Translations under genes and position numbers: made by a program | In this document: positions 7,123 through 15,363 of the stretch, piece after piece | How the letters are laid out: each line of letters begins with the position of its first letter | Position numbering within the stretch: the first letter of the stretch is position 1 | Origin: CAG-492 sp045643465 | GTDB taxonomy: Bacteria; Bacillota; Clostridia; TANB77; CAG-508 | Assembly: GCA_045643465.1 (NCBI GenBank) | Contig: JAZUKV010000026.1 | Location: forward strand, 1-17,300 | Reading direction: 5' to 3' | DNA: 17,300 bases | Notes under the pieces: generated by a model | Database searches by the model: none | What the model saw: only the letters and a program-made list of their open reading frames with translations | What the model was told of the DNA's origin: nothing

Positions 7123-7211
7123 TAATCAATCTCTTCCGTAAGAAGAAGTTGAAGCTGATTTATCAAAACGAACAAATTTTTACAAAAAGTTCAGTTTTTA
7201 TTGAATTTATA

Positions 7212-8546
7212 CTATTTATCGTCTAGTAAAATGTTTTTCACACTTTCCACAATTGCTTTTGTATTATTATTTTCTTTTATTTCTGATTCTATTTTGTTAC
7301 ATGCATGCATTACAGTAGTATGATCTCGTTTACCAAAATCTTTTCCTATTTGTGGTAAAGACATTTGTGCAACATTTCTACATAAAAACATTGCAATTTG
7401 TCTTGGAAATGCAATGTCGTTTGAACGTTTTGAACCACGTAAATCTTTTGCACTTATATTAAAATATTTAGCAACTGTTTCTTGAATAAATTCTGAAGAA
7501 ATAACTTTTTCTTGTTGTGCAACTATATCATTTATAGCTCTTTCTGCCATTTCTTTAGTTATAGGACTATTAGTTAAAGATGATGTTGCTATTAATTTAT
7601 TTAAAGTTCCTTCTAGCTCTCTAATATTTGAATCTATTCTAGTAGCAATATTTGACAATATTTCATCATCTACAATTATATTATCAAGTTGTGCTTTTTT
7701 TCTTAATATAGCTAAACGAGTTTCATAATCTGGATTGGAAATGTCAGCTATTAAACCCCATTCAAAGCGTGATTTTAATCTATCCTCTAATAAAGGAATA
7801 TCTTTTGGTGGTTTATCACTTGATAATATAATTTGTTTTCCACTTTCATGTAAAGTGTTAAATGTGTGGAAAAATTCTTCTTGAATTCTTTCTTTTCCTG
7901 CAATAAATTGAATATCATCAATTAATAAAACATCTATATTTCTATATTTATCTCTAAATTGAGCACTAGTATTATCTTTTATAGAATTTATAAGTTGATT
8001 AGTAAATTTTTCAGATGTTACATATAATATATTTGAATTTTTATTTTTTCTTAAAATAGAATTACCAATTGCATGCATCAAGTGAGTTTTCCCTAGTCCA
8101 ACACCACCATAAATAAATAATGGGTTATATGATGTTGCGGGAGCTTCTGCAACAGCAAGAGCTGCAGCATGTGCAAATCTATTATTATTTCCAACTACAA
8201 ATGAATCAAATGTGTATTTTGGATTAAGTGTTGCATTCGAATATCCATAATTTGTGTCATTTGAAATTACAGCTTCGTCAGAATCTTGAATATCTTCTTT
8301 TGATATAATGCTTATTGTACATTCTTTATTAGTAATAAAATTAAATGTGTTGGCCAATAAATCATGATATCTTGATTGAATAGATTCTTTTTGGAAACTA
8401 GAAGAAGCTACAAGAACAACAGTGTTATTGTCGAAACTTTTTATTTCAAGGTTTTTTATCCATGTTTCATAAGATATTTTTGTCGTTTCATCTTTTAAAA
8501 GCTCTTTTGCTTTAGTTAAAAGTTCATTTAATTCATTTTGCATCAT
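7212..8546 (-). CDS. dnaA: Chromosomal replication initiator protein DnaA
   Basis: AAA+ ATPase that binds DnaA boxes, opens oriC and recruits the helicase. The 444-residue form has domain I at about 1-80, a short linker, the AAA+ core with Walker A GGVGLGKT (147-154), Walker B LLIDDIQ (207-213) and the LKSRF arginine region (257-261), and the DNA-binding domain with the signature GKDFGKRDHTTVMHA (401-415). The frame is open further upstream to 8621, but that extension would translate the DnaA-box cluster itself and does not resemble DnaA. I therefore start at ATG 8546 (MMQNELNELL), with AAAGGG (8561-8556) 9 nt upstream. A second ATG follows immediately. The leader carries DnaA boxes, which suggests autoregulation. 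Confidence 0.97.
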   Translation of the reverse strand: MMQNELNELLTKAKELLKDETTKISYETWIKNLEIKSFDNNTVVLVASSSFQKESIQSRYHDLLANTFNFITNKECTISIISKEDIQDSDEAVISNDTNYGYSNATLNPKYTFDSFVVGNNNRFAHAAALAVAEAPATSYNPLFIYGGVGLGKTHLMHAIGNSILRKNKNSNILYVTSEKFTNQLINSIKDNTSAQFRDKYRNIDVLLIDDIQFIAGKERIQEEFFHTFNTLHESGKQIILSSDKPPKDIPLLEDRLKSRFEWGLIADISNPDYETRLAILRKKAQLDNIIVDDEILSNIATRIDSNIRELEGTLNKLIATSSLTNSPITKEMAERAINDIVAQQEKVISSEFIQETVAKYFNISAKDLRGSKRSNDIAFPRQIAMFLCRNVAQMSLPQIGKDFGKRDHTTVMHACNKIESEIKENNNTKAIVESVKNILLDDK

Positions 8547-8581
8547 TGTCCCAATCCCTTTCAAAATTAAAGGTTTGAAAG

Positions 8582-8634
8582 TTATCCACATAGTTATCCA
8601 CATATGTTGATAAATGTCCACAACCTGTGGATAA
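8582..8634. promoter_or_regulatory. DnaA-box cluster upstream of dnaA (second oriC subregion)
   Basis: Three consensus boxes lie here: TTATCCACA at 8582-8590 and 8594-8602, and TGTGGATAA at 8626-8634. A variant ATGTCCACA is at 8614-8622. The cluster lies within the predicted dnaA leader, between its promoter and start codon, so DnaA binding could repress dnaA. With the downstream cluster it forms a bipartite origin as in Bacillus. The rest of the 315-bp divergent gap (8547-8861) holds the two promoters and otherwise featureless AT-rich DNA. Confidence 0.9.
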
Positions 8635-8694
8635 CTTGCTAAAAAATAGCAACGGAAAAATCCTTCAAAACCAATATCCCCTATCTTTTTGTAT

Positions 8695-8724
8695 ATAATA
8701 TCAAAACTGTAGTATAATAGTCAA
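8695..8724 (-). promoter_or_regulatory. Probable dnaA promoter
   Basis: Minus-strand TTGACT (8724-8719), an 18-bp spacer and TATTAT (8700-8695). Transcription would start near 8688, leaving a leader of about 140 nt that contains the DnaA-box cluster. A competing -10, TATACT, lies inside the spacer. Confidence 0.6.
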
Positions 8725-8762
8725 TAAATTTTATAAAATATTTTGAAAATTCAATTTTAGTA

Positions 8763-8792
8763 TTGACATAAATTAATAAGAGGTTGTATAAT
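8763..8792 (+). promoter_or_regulatory. rpmH promoter
   Basis: Perfect TTGACA (8763-8768) and perfect TATAAT (8787-8792) with an 18-bp spacer. It is divergent from the dnaA promoter, and its strength fits a ribosomal protein gene. It probably also feeds the rnpA-jag genes by read-through. Confidence 0.9.
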
Positions 8793-8861
8793 TGTAACAT
8801 TAGTAAATAATTTGGGGAAAATTATTAAATAAATCAATAAATATTAGGAGGTGCAATATAG

Positions 8862-8996
8862 ATGAAAAGAACATTCCAACCTAAAAATAGACAGATGAAA
8901 AAAGAACATGGATTCTTAAAAAGAATGAAAACAAGATCAGGTAGAAATGTATTAAAAGCAAGACGTGCTAAAGGAAGAGCTAAATTAAGTGCTTAA
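8862..8996 (+). CDS. rpmH: 50S ribosomal protein L34
   Basis: A 44-residue, highly basic protein of the large ribosomal subunit. The sequence MKRTFQPKNRQMKKEHGFLK followed by RMKTRSGRNVLKARRAKGRA matches L34 throughout and the length is exactly typical. AGGAGG (8846-8851) lies 10 nt before the ATG, behind a consensus promoter. As in most bacteria it is divergent from dnaA and heads the rnpA cluster. A hairpin terminator follows 7 nt after its stop, which would keep expression of the downstream rnpA below that of L34. Confidence 0.98.
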   Translation: MKRTFQPKNRQMKKEHGFLKRMKTRSGRNVLKARRAKGRAKLSA

Positions 8997-9003
8997 TTAA
9001 AAC

Positions 9004-9033
9004 AAGAACCAATTGAAACAGTGGTTCTTTTTT
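9004..9033 (+). terminator. Intrinsic terminator or attenuator between rpmH and rnpA
   Basis: AAGAACCA (9004-9011) pairs with TGGTTCTT (9022-9029) around a 10-nt loop, with a run of T to 9033. No promoter is visible between it and rnpA, so partial read-through is likely. Confidence 0.8.
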
Positions 9034-9064
9034 AAAATAATAGTAAGAAAGAACGAATTATTTT

Positions 9065-9403
9065 ATGAGAAAATTAAAAACTCTAAAAAAAAATTATGAA
9101 TTTAAAAATGTTTTATCAAAAGGGCAGTTCTTTGTAGGGAAATATGTAATTATGTATGTAAAAGAAAATAAAAAAAATGAAAATTATGTAGGAATTGCAG
9201 TTAATACAAAGATAGGAAATGCAGTTAAAAGAAACAGAGCAAAAAGATTAATTAGGGAAAGCTACAAAATAAATAAGAATTCTATAAAAAAAGGAAATGA
9301 TATAGTGTTTTTATGGAATAAAAATACTAGTATTGAAAAGGTAGGTTTTTCTATTATCAATAATGAAATATTAAGTCTTTTTGAGAAAGCAAAATTGGTG
9401 TAA
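9065..9403 (+). CDS. rnpA: Ribonuclease P protein component
   Basis: Small basic protein that binds the RNase P catalytic RNA and helps it mature tRNA 5' ends. The protein has 112 residues. The RNR signature KIGNAVKRNRAKRLIRES spans 49-66, preceded by the aromatic and basic N-terminus expected of the family (FKNVLSKGQ). No good Shine-Dalgarno precedes ATG 9065; the upstream sequence has only a purine stretch, so translation is probably weak, which suits a protein needed in low amounts. yidD starts 1 nt after the stop, so the two are translationally coupled. Confidence 0.97.
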   Translation: MRKLKTLKKNYEFKNVLSKGQFFVGKYVIMYVKENKKNENYVGIAVNTKIGNAVKRNRAKRLIRESYKINKNSIKKGNDIVFLWNKNTSIEKVGFSIINNEILSLFEKAKLV

Positions 9404-9404
9404 A

Positions 9405-9623
9405 ATGAAAAGAATTTTAATATATTTAATAAAAATATATAAAAAAACAATTTCTCCAGTAATATCAGCTAAAGGGTATAAATGTAAATTTTATCCTTCA
9501 TGTTCTGAATATACATTACAAGCAATTGAGAAATATGGAAGTTTAAAAGGATCTTTTCTTGGAATTAAAAGAATTTTAAGATGTAACCCTTTTTCAAAAG
9601 GTGGATATGATCCTTTAAAGTAA
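9405..9623 (+). CDS. yidD: YidD, membrane-protein insertion efficiency factor
   Basis: A 72-residue protein that associates with the membrane and assists YidC/Sec insertion; its exact mechanism is unsettled. The three conserved cysteines are present at C27, C33 and C60, in the motifs KCKFYPSCSEYTLQAIEKYG and RCNPFSKGGYDPL. The N-terminal amphipathic helix MKRILIYLIKIYKKTISP is typical. The start at ATG 9405 is 1 nt after the rnpA stop, which indicates coupling. An in-frame TTG at 9381 would lengthen it by eight residues unlike the family, so I rejected it. It sits between rnpA and yidC as in most bacteria. Confidence 0.97.
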   Translation: MKRILIYLIKIYKKTISPVISAKGYKCKFYPSCSEYTLQAIEKYGSLKGSFLGIKRILRCNPFSKGGYDPLK

Positions 9624-9634
9624 GGAGGAAGAAT

Positions 9635-10498
9635 ATGGTTATATTTTCATTTTTAGCAGATATATTTGGTATTGTTTTAAATTGGCTATACAATTTACTT
9701 GGTCAAAGTTATGGATGGGCAATAATTGGTTTTACATTATTAGTAAGAATTATTATTTTACCAATAACATTTAAACAACAACAATCAGTCAAAAAAACTG
9801 CTAAAATTCAAAATGAAATGAAATCAATACAATTCAAGTATAAAAATAATCCAGAGCAAATGAACAAAGAAGTTATGGAGTTATACAAAAAAGAAAAAAT
9901 AAGTCCTTTTTCAGGGTGTTTAAGCGCAATACTTCAAATTATTATTATAATTTCAGTATTTACATTAGTTAGTAAACCTTTAAGTCATATGGTTAAAATT
10001 GATAAACAATATCCAGAAGAAAATTTAATTAATAAATATAAAGATGAAATAGCAAATGAAAATGGAAAAAATTCTAATTATTATGAAATAGAAATAATTC
10101 AAAAAAAGGCTAATCAAGATGACAGAGTAAAAATTAATATGGATTTCTTAGGTCTTGATTTAAGTAAAGTGCCAAGTAGTAATATGAAAGATCCTACAGT
10201 ATACATAATACCAGCACTATATATAGTGTCATCATTCTTATCAATGAGAGTTGCTACAGATAATAAGAAGAAACCAAACAAAAATGCTATAGGTGATGGA
10301 ACAGAAAAGACTTCAGATGCGCCAGATATGACACAAGAAATGTCAAAGAACATGTCATTTATTATGCCAATAATGACTGCTTCGATTGCTTTTATTGCAC
10401 CATTAGGACTTGCTTTATATTGGTTTATAAGTAATGTGTTAATGATATTAGAAAAAATTATAATTAATAAATATGTTGATTCTAAGGGGGAAAAATAA
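9635..10498 (+). CDS. yidC: Membrane protein insertase YidC/Oxa1 family
   Basis: Integral membrane insertase and chaperone that acts alone or with SecYEG. The protein has 287 residues. Predicted membrane segments are at about 28-46, 95-115, 187-205 and 241-273 (probably two), with a hydrophobic N-terminal stretch at 1-22. The conserved arginine of the hydrophilic groove is R38, within FTLLVRIIILPITFKQQQS. A charged cytoplasmic hairpin occupies about 50-90. The N-terminal segment has no lipobox cysteine, unlike Bacillus SpoIIIJ/YqjG. AAGGAGG ends 6 nt before ATG 9635, the best ribosome binding site in this cluster. The jag gene starts 1 nt after the stop. Confidence 0.95.
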   Translation: MVIFSFLADIFGIVLNWLYNLLGQSYGWAIIGFTLLVRIIILPITFKQQQSVKKTAKIQNEMKSIQFKYKNNPEQMNKEVMELYKKEKISPFSGCLSAILQIIIIISVFTLVSKPLSHMVKIDKQYPEENLINKYKDEIANENGKNSNYYEIEIIQKKANQDDRVKINMDFLGLDLSKVPSSNMKDPTVYIIPALYIVSSFLSMRVATDNKKKPNKNAIGDGTEKTSDAPDMTQEMSKNMSFIMPIMTASIAFIAPLGLALYWFISNVLMILEKIIINKYVDSKGEK

Positions 10499-10499
10499 A

Positions 10500-11201
10500 A
10501 TGTCAAAAGTGATTATTTCCGAAGGAAAAACAACTAATGAAGCAATTGAAAATGGTTTAAAAGAGCTAAATACAACAAGAAACAATGTAGAGATTAAAGT
10601 TTTAGAGCAAGAAAAAAGAAGTTTTTTTGATATATTGGCACCTAGAATTGTTAAAGTAGAAATTACAATGAAAGAAAATGCAGAAGTTGTTGAGCAAAAA
10701 GAAAAAGCTAATAAAAATACAGAAAAAATAGTAATTCCTGAATCAGAATTACAAAAAATTAAAATTGAGCTTGAACAATTTGTTAAAGAATTTCTAAGTA
10801 AAATTGATAGTGATTTTGAATATGATATATCTATAGAAGATTCAAATTTTAATATAAATATCAATGGTGAAAAATCAGGAGTTTTAATAGGATATAGAGG
10901 TGAAACTTTAAATGCTTTACAATCAATTTTAACATCATTTGCCAATAAAAATATTGATGGAAAAATAAGAGTTTTTCTAAATATTGATAATTATAAAGAA
11001 AAAAGAGAAAAAGCATTAGAAGAACTTGCTATAAAAGTTTCAAAAACTGTATTAAGAAATAATAAATCTATTACATTGGAACCAATGAATGCATATGAAA
11101 GAAAAATCATTCACAGTAAATTGCAAGGAATTAACAATATAACAACACATAGTATTGGTGAAGAGCCAAATAGAAGAATTGTAATTGAAAAAGTAAAATA
11201 A
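10500..11201 (+). CDS. jag: Jag/KhpB RNA-binding protein
   Basis: A 233-residue RNA-binding protein (KhpB/EloR) linked in Firmicutes to cell elongation and small-RNA biology, usually in partnership with KhpA. Three domains are visible: Jag_N at about 1-55, a KH domain with its GYRG loop at 131-134, and an R3H domain with R201 and H205 in ERKIIHSKL. A charged linker (about 56-85) joins the first two. The Jag_N motif reads RSFFDIL. The start is ATG 10500, 1 nt after the yidC stop, with a G-rich ribosome binding site (10485-10489). An in-frame ATG at 10473 lies inside yidC and adds nine unlikely residues. A hairpin terminator follows the gene. Confidence 0.96.
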   Translation: MSKVIISEGKTTNEAIENGLKELNTTRNNVEIKVLEQEKRSFFDILAPRIVKVEITMKENAEVVEQKEKANKNTEKIVIPESELQKIKIELEQFVKEFLSKIDSDFEYDISIEDSNFNININGEKSGVLIGYRGETLNALQSILTSFANKNIDGKIRVFLNIDNYKEKREKALEELAIKVSKTVLRNNKSITLEPMNAYERKIIHSKLQGINNITTHSIGEEPNRRIVIEKVK

Positions 11202-11220
11202 TTTAATATTAATAAATCAG

Positions 11221-11277
11221 AAGTCAAAGTTCGATTTTAGTAAGTTTTAACTATAGATCATACTTTGACTTTTTTTA
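11221..11277 (+). terminator. Probable intrinsic terminator after jag
   Basis: AGTCAAAGT (11222-11230) pairs perfectly with ACTTTGACT (11262-11270), followed by a T-run to 11276. The 31-nt loop is longer than usual. The T-run ends a few bases before the mnmE ribosome binding site. Confidence 0.65.
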
Positions 11278-11288
11278 TAGGAGGAAAA

Positions 11289-12656
11289 ATGAGTACAATA
11301 GCTGCAATCTCTACAGCCACGGGCAATGGAGGAATTGGAATTATACGAATGAGTGGAAAAGAATGCTTCAAAATATTAAAAAACATATTCAAGCCAATTA
11401 ATGAAAATAAAGAGATAACAGGATATTCTATGCAATATGGATATATAATTGATAGCAATAATAATATAGTTGACGAAGTATTAGTATCATTTTTTATTGC
11501 GCCCAAAAGCTATACAACAGAGAATATGTGTGAAATAAATTCACATGGAGGACTTGTTGTTGAAAGGAAAATTTTAGAGCTATGTTTAAAAAATGGTGCA
11601 GAATTAGCAGAACCTGGAGAATTTACAAAGAGAGCATTCTTAAATGGAAGAATTGACTTAATTCAGGCTGAATCTGTTATAGATTTAATAAATTCAAAAA
11701 GTGAAAAAGAAGCAAAAGCCTCAATAAGTCAATTAGAAGGAAATTTATCTAATAAAATTAATGAGATTAAAAAGAAATTATTAGATGTAATGGCTGATGC
11801 TGAAGCTTCAATTGATTATCCAGAGTATGATATAGAAGAAGTAACAAATAATAATATATTAAATACTCTTGATGAAATTGATAAAAAATTATATAAATTA
11901 AAGGAATCCTTTAAAAATGGGAAAGTACTTAAAGAAGGGATAAAAACTGCTATTGTTGGGAAACCAAATGCAGGAAAATCATCACTATTAAATACTATTT
12001 TAAATGAAGATAGAGCAATTGTAAGTGAACAAAAAGGAACAACAAGGGATACTATAGAAGAATTTGTTACAATAAAGGGAATCACATTGAAATTAATAGA
12101 TACAGCAGGAATAAGGGAAACCGATGATGAAATAGAAAAGATTGGAGTAACAAAATCAAAGAGATTAATAGATGATGCAGAACTAGTTATTGCAATATTT
12201 GACGGAACAAAAGAATTAGATGAAGATGATTATCAAATTTTAAATCTAATTAAAGAAAAAAATGCAATTATTTTATTAAATAAAAACGATATTAAAAATT
12301 CGAATTTAGATAAGAATAAGGAAATAATTAATTGTAATAAAAAAATAATAAAAATATCAGCTAAAAATGGTAATAATATAGAATGTTTGTATAATGAAAT
12401 AGAAAAAATGTTTGAAATTAGTGAAATAGAAATTGATGATGGTGATATAATAACGAATATTAGACATAAAAATCAATTAGAACAAGCTATAAACAGTATT
12501 GAAAAAACAAGAGAAACAATTAAGAACAATATGCCAATAGATATTATTGAAATTTATTTAAAACAAATTTTAATGGATTTAGGAAAAATTACAGGAGATG
12601 ATATATCAGAAGATATAATAAATGAAATATTTTCAAAATTCTGTTTAGGAAAATAA
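11289..12656 (+). CDS. mnmE: tRNA modification GTPase MnmE
   Basis: GTPase that with MnmG installs the 5-carboxymethylaminomethyl group at wobble U34 of certain tRNAs. The length is 455 residues. The N-terminal tetrahydrofolate-binding and dimerization domain occupies about 1-120 (MSTIAAISTATGNGGIGIIR). The G domain is inserted in the helical domain, with P-loop GKPNAGKS (224-231), GTTRDT (250-255), DTAG (271-274) and NKND (331-334). The protein ends FCLGK, with the conserved C452 of the C-terminal CxGK motif. AGGAGG lies 4 nt before ATG 11289; an in-frame upstream start at 11265 falls in the jag terminator and is rejected. Its functional partner mnmG is next. Confidence 0.97.
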   Translation: MSTIAAISTATGNGGIGIIRMSGKECFKILKNIFKPINENKEITGYSMQYGYIIDSNNNIVDEVLVSFFIAPKSYTTENMCEINSHGGLVVERKILELCLKNGAELAEPGEFTKRAFLNGRIDLIQAESVIDLINSKSEKEAKASISQLEGNLSNKINEIKKKLLDVMADAEASIDYPEYDIEEVTNNNILNTLDEIDKKLYKLKESFKNGKVLKEGIKTAIVGKPNAGKSSLLNTILNEDRAIVSEQKGTTRDTIEEFVTIKGITLKLIDTAGIRETDDEIEKIGVTKSKRLIDDAELVIAIFDGTKELDEDDYQILNLIKEKNAIILLNKNDIKNSNLDKNKEIINCNKKIIKISAKNGNNIECLYNEIEKMFEISEIEIDDGDIITNIRHKNQLEQAINSIEKTRETIKNNMPIDIIEIYLKQILMDLGKITGDDISEDIINEIFSKFCLGK

Positions 12657-12662
12657 AAGTTA

Positions 12663-12720
12663 TTTGTGAAACAATTTTATAAATGCTAATATAACAATGT
12701 TTCACAGAATGTTTCACAAA
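12663..12720. repeat. Three TGTTTCAC half-sites overlapping a possible mnmG promoter
   Basis: TTTGTGAAACA (12663-12673) and its exact inverse TGTTTCACAAA (12710-12720) flank a third copy, TGTTTCACA (12698-12706). The last two are direct repeats with a 12-bp period. A candidate promoter lies among them: TTGTGA (12664-12669), a 17-bp spacer and TAATAT (12687-12692) with an extended -10 TG at 12684-12685. The first half-site covers the -35 and the second covers the predicted transcription start. This looks like an operator, or alternative RNA hairpins ahead of mnmG. The eight-base core equals half of the Firmicutes parS palindrome, but no full parS is formed. The regulator is unknown. Confidence 0.6.
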
Positions 12721-12739
12721 AAACACAAGGAGGAATAAT

Positions 12740-14617
12740 ATGAGTTATAATGCGGGTAAATATGATATAGCAGTAATTGGAGCAGGACATGCTGGATGTG
12801 AAGCAGCACTAGCAGCAGCTAGAATGGGAATGAAAACATTAATGTTTTCAATAAGTTTAGAAGCAGTTGCCAATATGCCATGTAATCCACACATAGGAGG
12901 AAGTTCAAAAGGTCATTTAGTTAGAGAAATAGATTGCTTAGGTGGAGAAATGGGAAAGAATATAGATAAAAGCTATATACAACTAAAAATGTTAAATACT
13001 TCAAAAGGTCCAGCAGTTTATTCTTTAAGAGCACAAGCAGATAGAAAAAAATATCAAGCTGAAATGAAGCATACATTGGAAAAACAAGAAAATCTATATA
13101 TAAAACAAGCGGAGATAGTAAATATTACATTAGAAGATAATAAAGTTAAATCAATTGAAACAAATATTGGTGCAGTTTATGAGGTTGATGCTGTAATAGT
13201 AGCAACAGGGACATATTTGAAAGGAAAAATTTTTATTGGCGAAACATCTTTTGAAAGTGGCCCAGATGGCGTATTCCCAGCAAATAAATTATCAGAGTGT
13301 TTAAAAAATATTGGAGTGAATTTAGTAAGATTTAAGACAGGAACACCAGCTAGAATAAATAAAAAAAGCATAGATTTTTCTAAAATGGAAATTCAAGAAG
13401 GTGAAAAAGATATTGAAGCTTTTTCTTTAGAAGATGAAATTGATATTGAAAAGGAGCAATTACCTTGCTATTTAACATATACAAATGAAAAAACACATGA
13501 TATTATAAGGGCTAATCTACATAGATCCCCACTATATGCAGGAAAGATTGAAGGAACTGGACCTAGATATTGTCCATCGATAGAAGACAAAGTAGTTAGA
13601 TTTGCTGATAAAGAAAGACATCAAGTGTTTGTTGAGCCAATGGGAGAAAACACTGATGAAATGTATATTCAAGGAATGAGTTCTTCATTACCAGAAGAAG
13701 TGCAAATAGCAATGTATAGAACACTACCAGGTTTAGAAAATGCTGAGTTTACAAGACCTGCATATGCCATTGAATATGATTGTATAGATCCTGCAGATTT
13801 GAAATTATCATTAGAATATAAAAAAATTGAAAATTTATTTTTTGCTGGACAAGCAAATGGAACATCAGGATATGAAGAAGCTGCTTGTCAAGGCTTAATT
13901 GCTGGTATAAATGCATCTTTAAAATTAAAAGGAAAAGAGCCTGTGATTTTGGATAGATCTCAAGGATATATAGGTGTTTTAATTGATGATATTGTTACAA
14001 AAGGAACAAACGAGCCATACAGAATGATGACTTCAAGAGCTGAATATAGACTTTTATTAAGACAAGATAATGCAGATTTAAGGTTAACTGAGATTGGTCA
14101 TAATATAGGATTAATATCAGATGAAAGATATGAAAAATTTTTAAATAAGAAGAACAATATAGAAAATGAGATAGAAAGAATTAAAGCTTTAACAATAAAA
14201 CCAACAGATAAAGTTAATGAATTTTTAGAAAAAAATAATTCTTCAAAAATAACGGGTGGAGTAAAATTAGCAGACTTATTAAAGCGTACGGAATTAAATT
14301 ATGAATGCCTAGGCAAAATTGATTCAGAAAGACCAAAATTAACTAAAGCAGAGGCTCAAGAAGTAGAAATACAAGTGAAATATGAAGGATATATTAAAAT
14401 GCAAGAAGAACAAGTTAAAAAATTTAAGAAGTTAGAAGATAAAAAACTTTCAGAATGCATTAATTATGATGAAATAAAAGGTTTAAGAATAGAAGCAAGA
14501 CAAAAGTTAAATAAAATTAAACCATTATCAATAGGTCAAGCATCAAGAATATCAGGTGTTTCACCTGCTGATGTATCAGTACTATTAATATATCTAGAGC
14601 AACAAAAAAGAAAATAA
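12740..14617 (+). CDS. mnmG: tRNA uridine-5-carboxymethylaminomethyl modification enzyme MnmG
   Basis: FAD-dependent partner of MnmE (also called GidA) in wobble U34 tRNA modification. The length of 625 residues is typical. The FAD-binding GAGHAGCE motif is at 14-21. The conserved MPCNPHIGG (C48) and RYCPSIEDKVVRF (C278) segments carry the two key cysteines of the family. C-terminal helical sequence ending in ISGVSPADVSVLLIYLEQQ fits the MnmE-binding domain. AAGGAGG lies 6 nt before ATG 12740. An 83-bp gap with a repeated motif and a possible promoter separates it from mnmE, so it may be transcribed partly on its own, together with rsmG, whose reading begins right after its stop. Confidence 0.98.
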   Translation: MSYNAGKYDIAVIGAGHAGCEAALAAARMGMKTLMFSISLEAVANMPCNPHIGGSSKGHLVREIDCLGGEMGKNIDKSYIQLKMLNTSKGPAVYSLRAQADRKKYQAEMKHTLEKQENLYIKQAEIVNITLEDNKVKSIETNIGAVYEVDAVIVATGTYLKGKIFIGETSFESGPDGVFPANKLSECLKNIGVNLVRFKTGTPARINKKSIDFSKMEIQEGEKDIEAFSLEDEIDIEKEQLPCYLTYTNEKTHDIIRANLHRSPLYAGKIEGTGPRYCPSIEDKVVRFADKERHQVFVEPMGENTDEMYIQGMSSSLPEEVQIAMYRTLPGLENAEFTRPAYAIEYDCIDPADLKLSLEYKKIENLFFAGQANGTSGYEEAACQGLIAGINASLKLKGKEPVILDRSQGYIGVLIDDIVTKGTNEPYRMMTSRAEYRLLLRQDNADLRLTEIGHNIGLISDERYEKFLNKKNNIENEIERIKALTIKPTDKVNEFLEKNNSSKITGGVKLADLLKRTELNYECLGKIDSERPKLTKAEAQEVEIQVKYEGYIKMQEEQVKKFKKLEDKKLSECINYDEIKGLRIEARQKLNKIKPLSIGQASRISGVSPADVSVLLIYLEQQKRK

Positions 14618-14632
14618 ATGAAAGGAATTATT

Positions 14633-15352
14633 ATGGAATTAAAAGAATTTTCAAGTAAATTTTATGAATTAGCAGAAAGATGTAATTTAAAATTAAATGA
14701 TGATATGATTTATAAGTTCTATGAGTATATGAATTTATTACTTGAATGGAATGAAAAAATTAATTTGACAGCAATAACAAATCAAGATGAGATAATAATT
14801 AAACATTTTATTGATTCCTTAACTGTTGCAAATAAGATTAAAGCTGATTCATACGTGATTGATATAGGAACAGGAGCTGGTTTTCCAGGAATACCATTAA
14901 AAATATATAATGAAACATTGAATGTAACATTATTAGATTCTTTAAATAAAAGAACAATTTTTTTACAAGAAGTGGTAAATAAATTAAATTTAAAGAATAT
15001 TAAAGTAATTCATGGAAGAGCAGAAGATTTCGCTAGGGATAAGCAGTTTAGGGAGAAATATGACTATTCTATTTCAAGAGCGGTTGCTCCGTTAAATATA
15101 TTGGTAGAATATTTGGTTCCGTATGTAAAAGTCGGTGGAAAAGTAATTGCTATGAAGGGAAGTAACGCAGAAGAAGAAATTTTAGAAGCCAAAAATGCAA
15201 TGAATATTTTAAAAGCAAATTTAGAAGAAAAAGAAGAAATAGAGCTACCGGAAAATAGTGGAAATAGGTATATATTAGTGCTAAAAAAACAAAAAGTAAC
15301 AGAAAATAAATATCCAAGAAAAGCAGGAATACCTAAGAAAAGTCCGCTGTAA
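14633..15352 (+). CDS. rsmG: 16S rRNA (guanine-N7)-methyltransferase RsmG
   Basis: SAM-dependent enzyme (GidB) that methylates G527 (E. coli numbering) of 16S rRNA; its loss gives low-level streptomycin resistance in several bacteria. The length from ATG 14633 is 239 residues. The SAM-binding loop DIGTGAGFPG is at 77-86. The motifs LTAITNQDEIIIKHFIDSL and SRAVAPL are characteristic, and the tail KYPRKAGIPKKSPL is the usual C-terminus. An in-frame ATG at 14618 directly follows the mnmG stop, but AAAGGA (14621-14626) lies 6 nt before 14633, so I prefer the latter. The gene is coupled to mnmG and is followed by a strong terminator. Confidence 0.96.
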   Translation: MELKEFSSKFYELAERCNLKLNDDMIYKFYEYMNLLLEWNEKINLTAITNQDEIIIKHFIDSLTVANKIKADSYVIDIGTGAGFPGIPLKIYNETLNVTLLDSLNKRTIFLQEVVNKLNLKNIKVIHGRAEDFARDKQFREKYDYSISRAVAPLNILVEYLVPYVKVGGKVIAMKGSNAEEEILEAKNAMNILKANLEEKEEIELPENSGNRYILVLKKQKVTENKYPRKAGIPKKSPL

Positions 15353-15363
15353 AAATAAAATAG

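Noticed and set aside
7140..7211. Terminator after dnaA
   Set aside because: Only weak, bulged pairing is visible with no clear T-run; dnaN probably depends on read-through from dnaA.
8547..8621. In-frame N-terminal extension of dnaA starting at 8621
   Set aside because: It would translate the DnaA-box cluster (giving a MWITMWIT-type sequence) and does not match DnaA; a ribosome binding site precedes ATG 8546.
14563..14578. TGTTTCAC at the end of mnmG as a parS half-site
   Set aside because: It encodes the conserved GVSPAD segment, its second half does not resemble parS, and no further copies are nearby.
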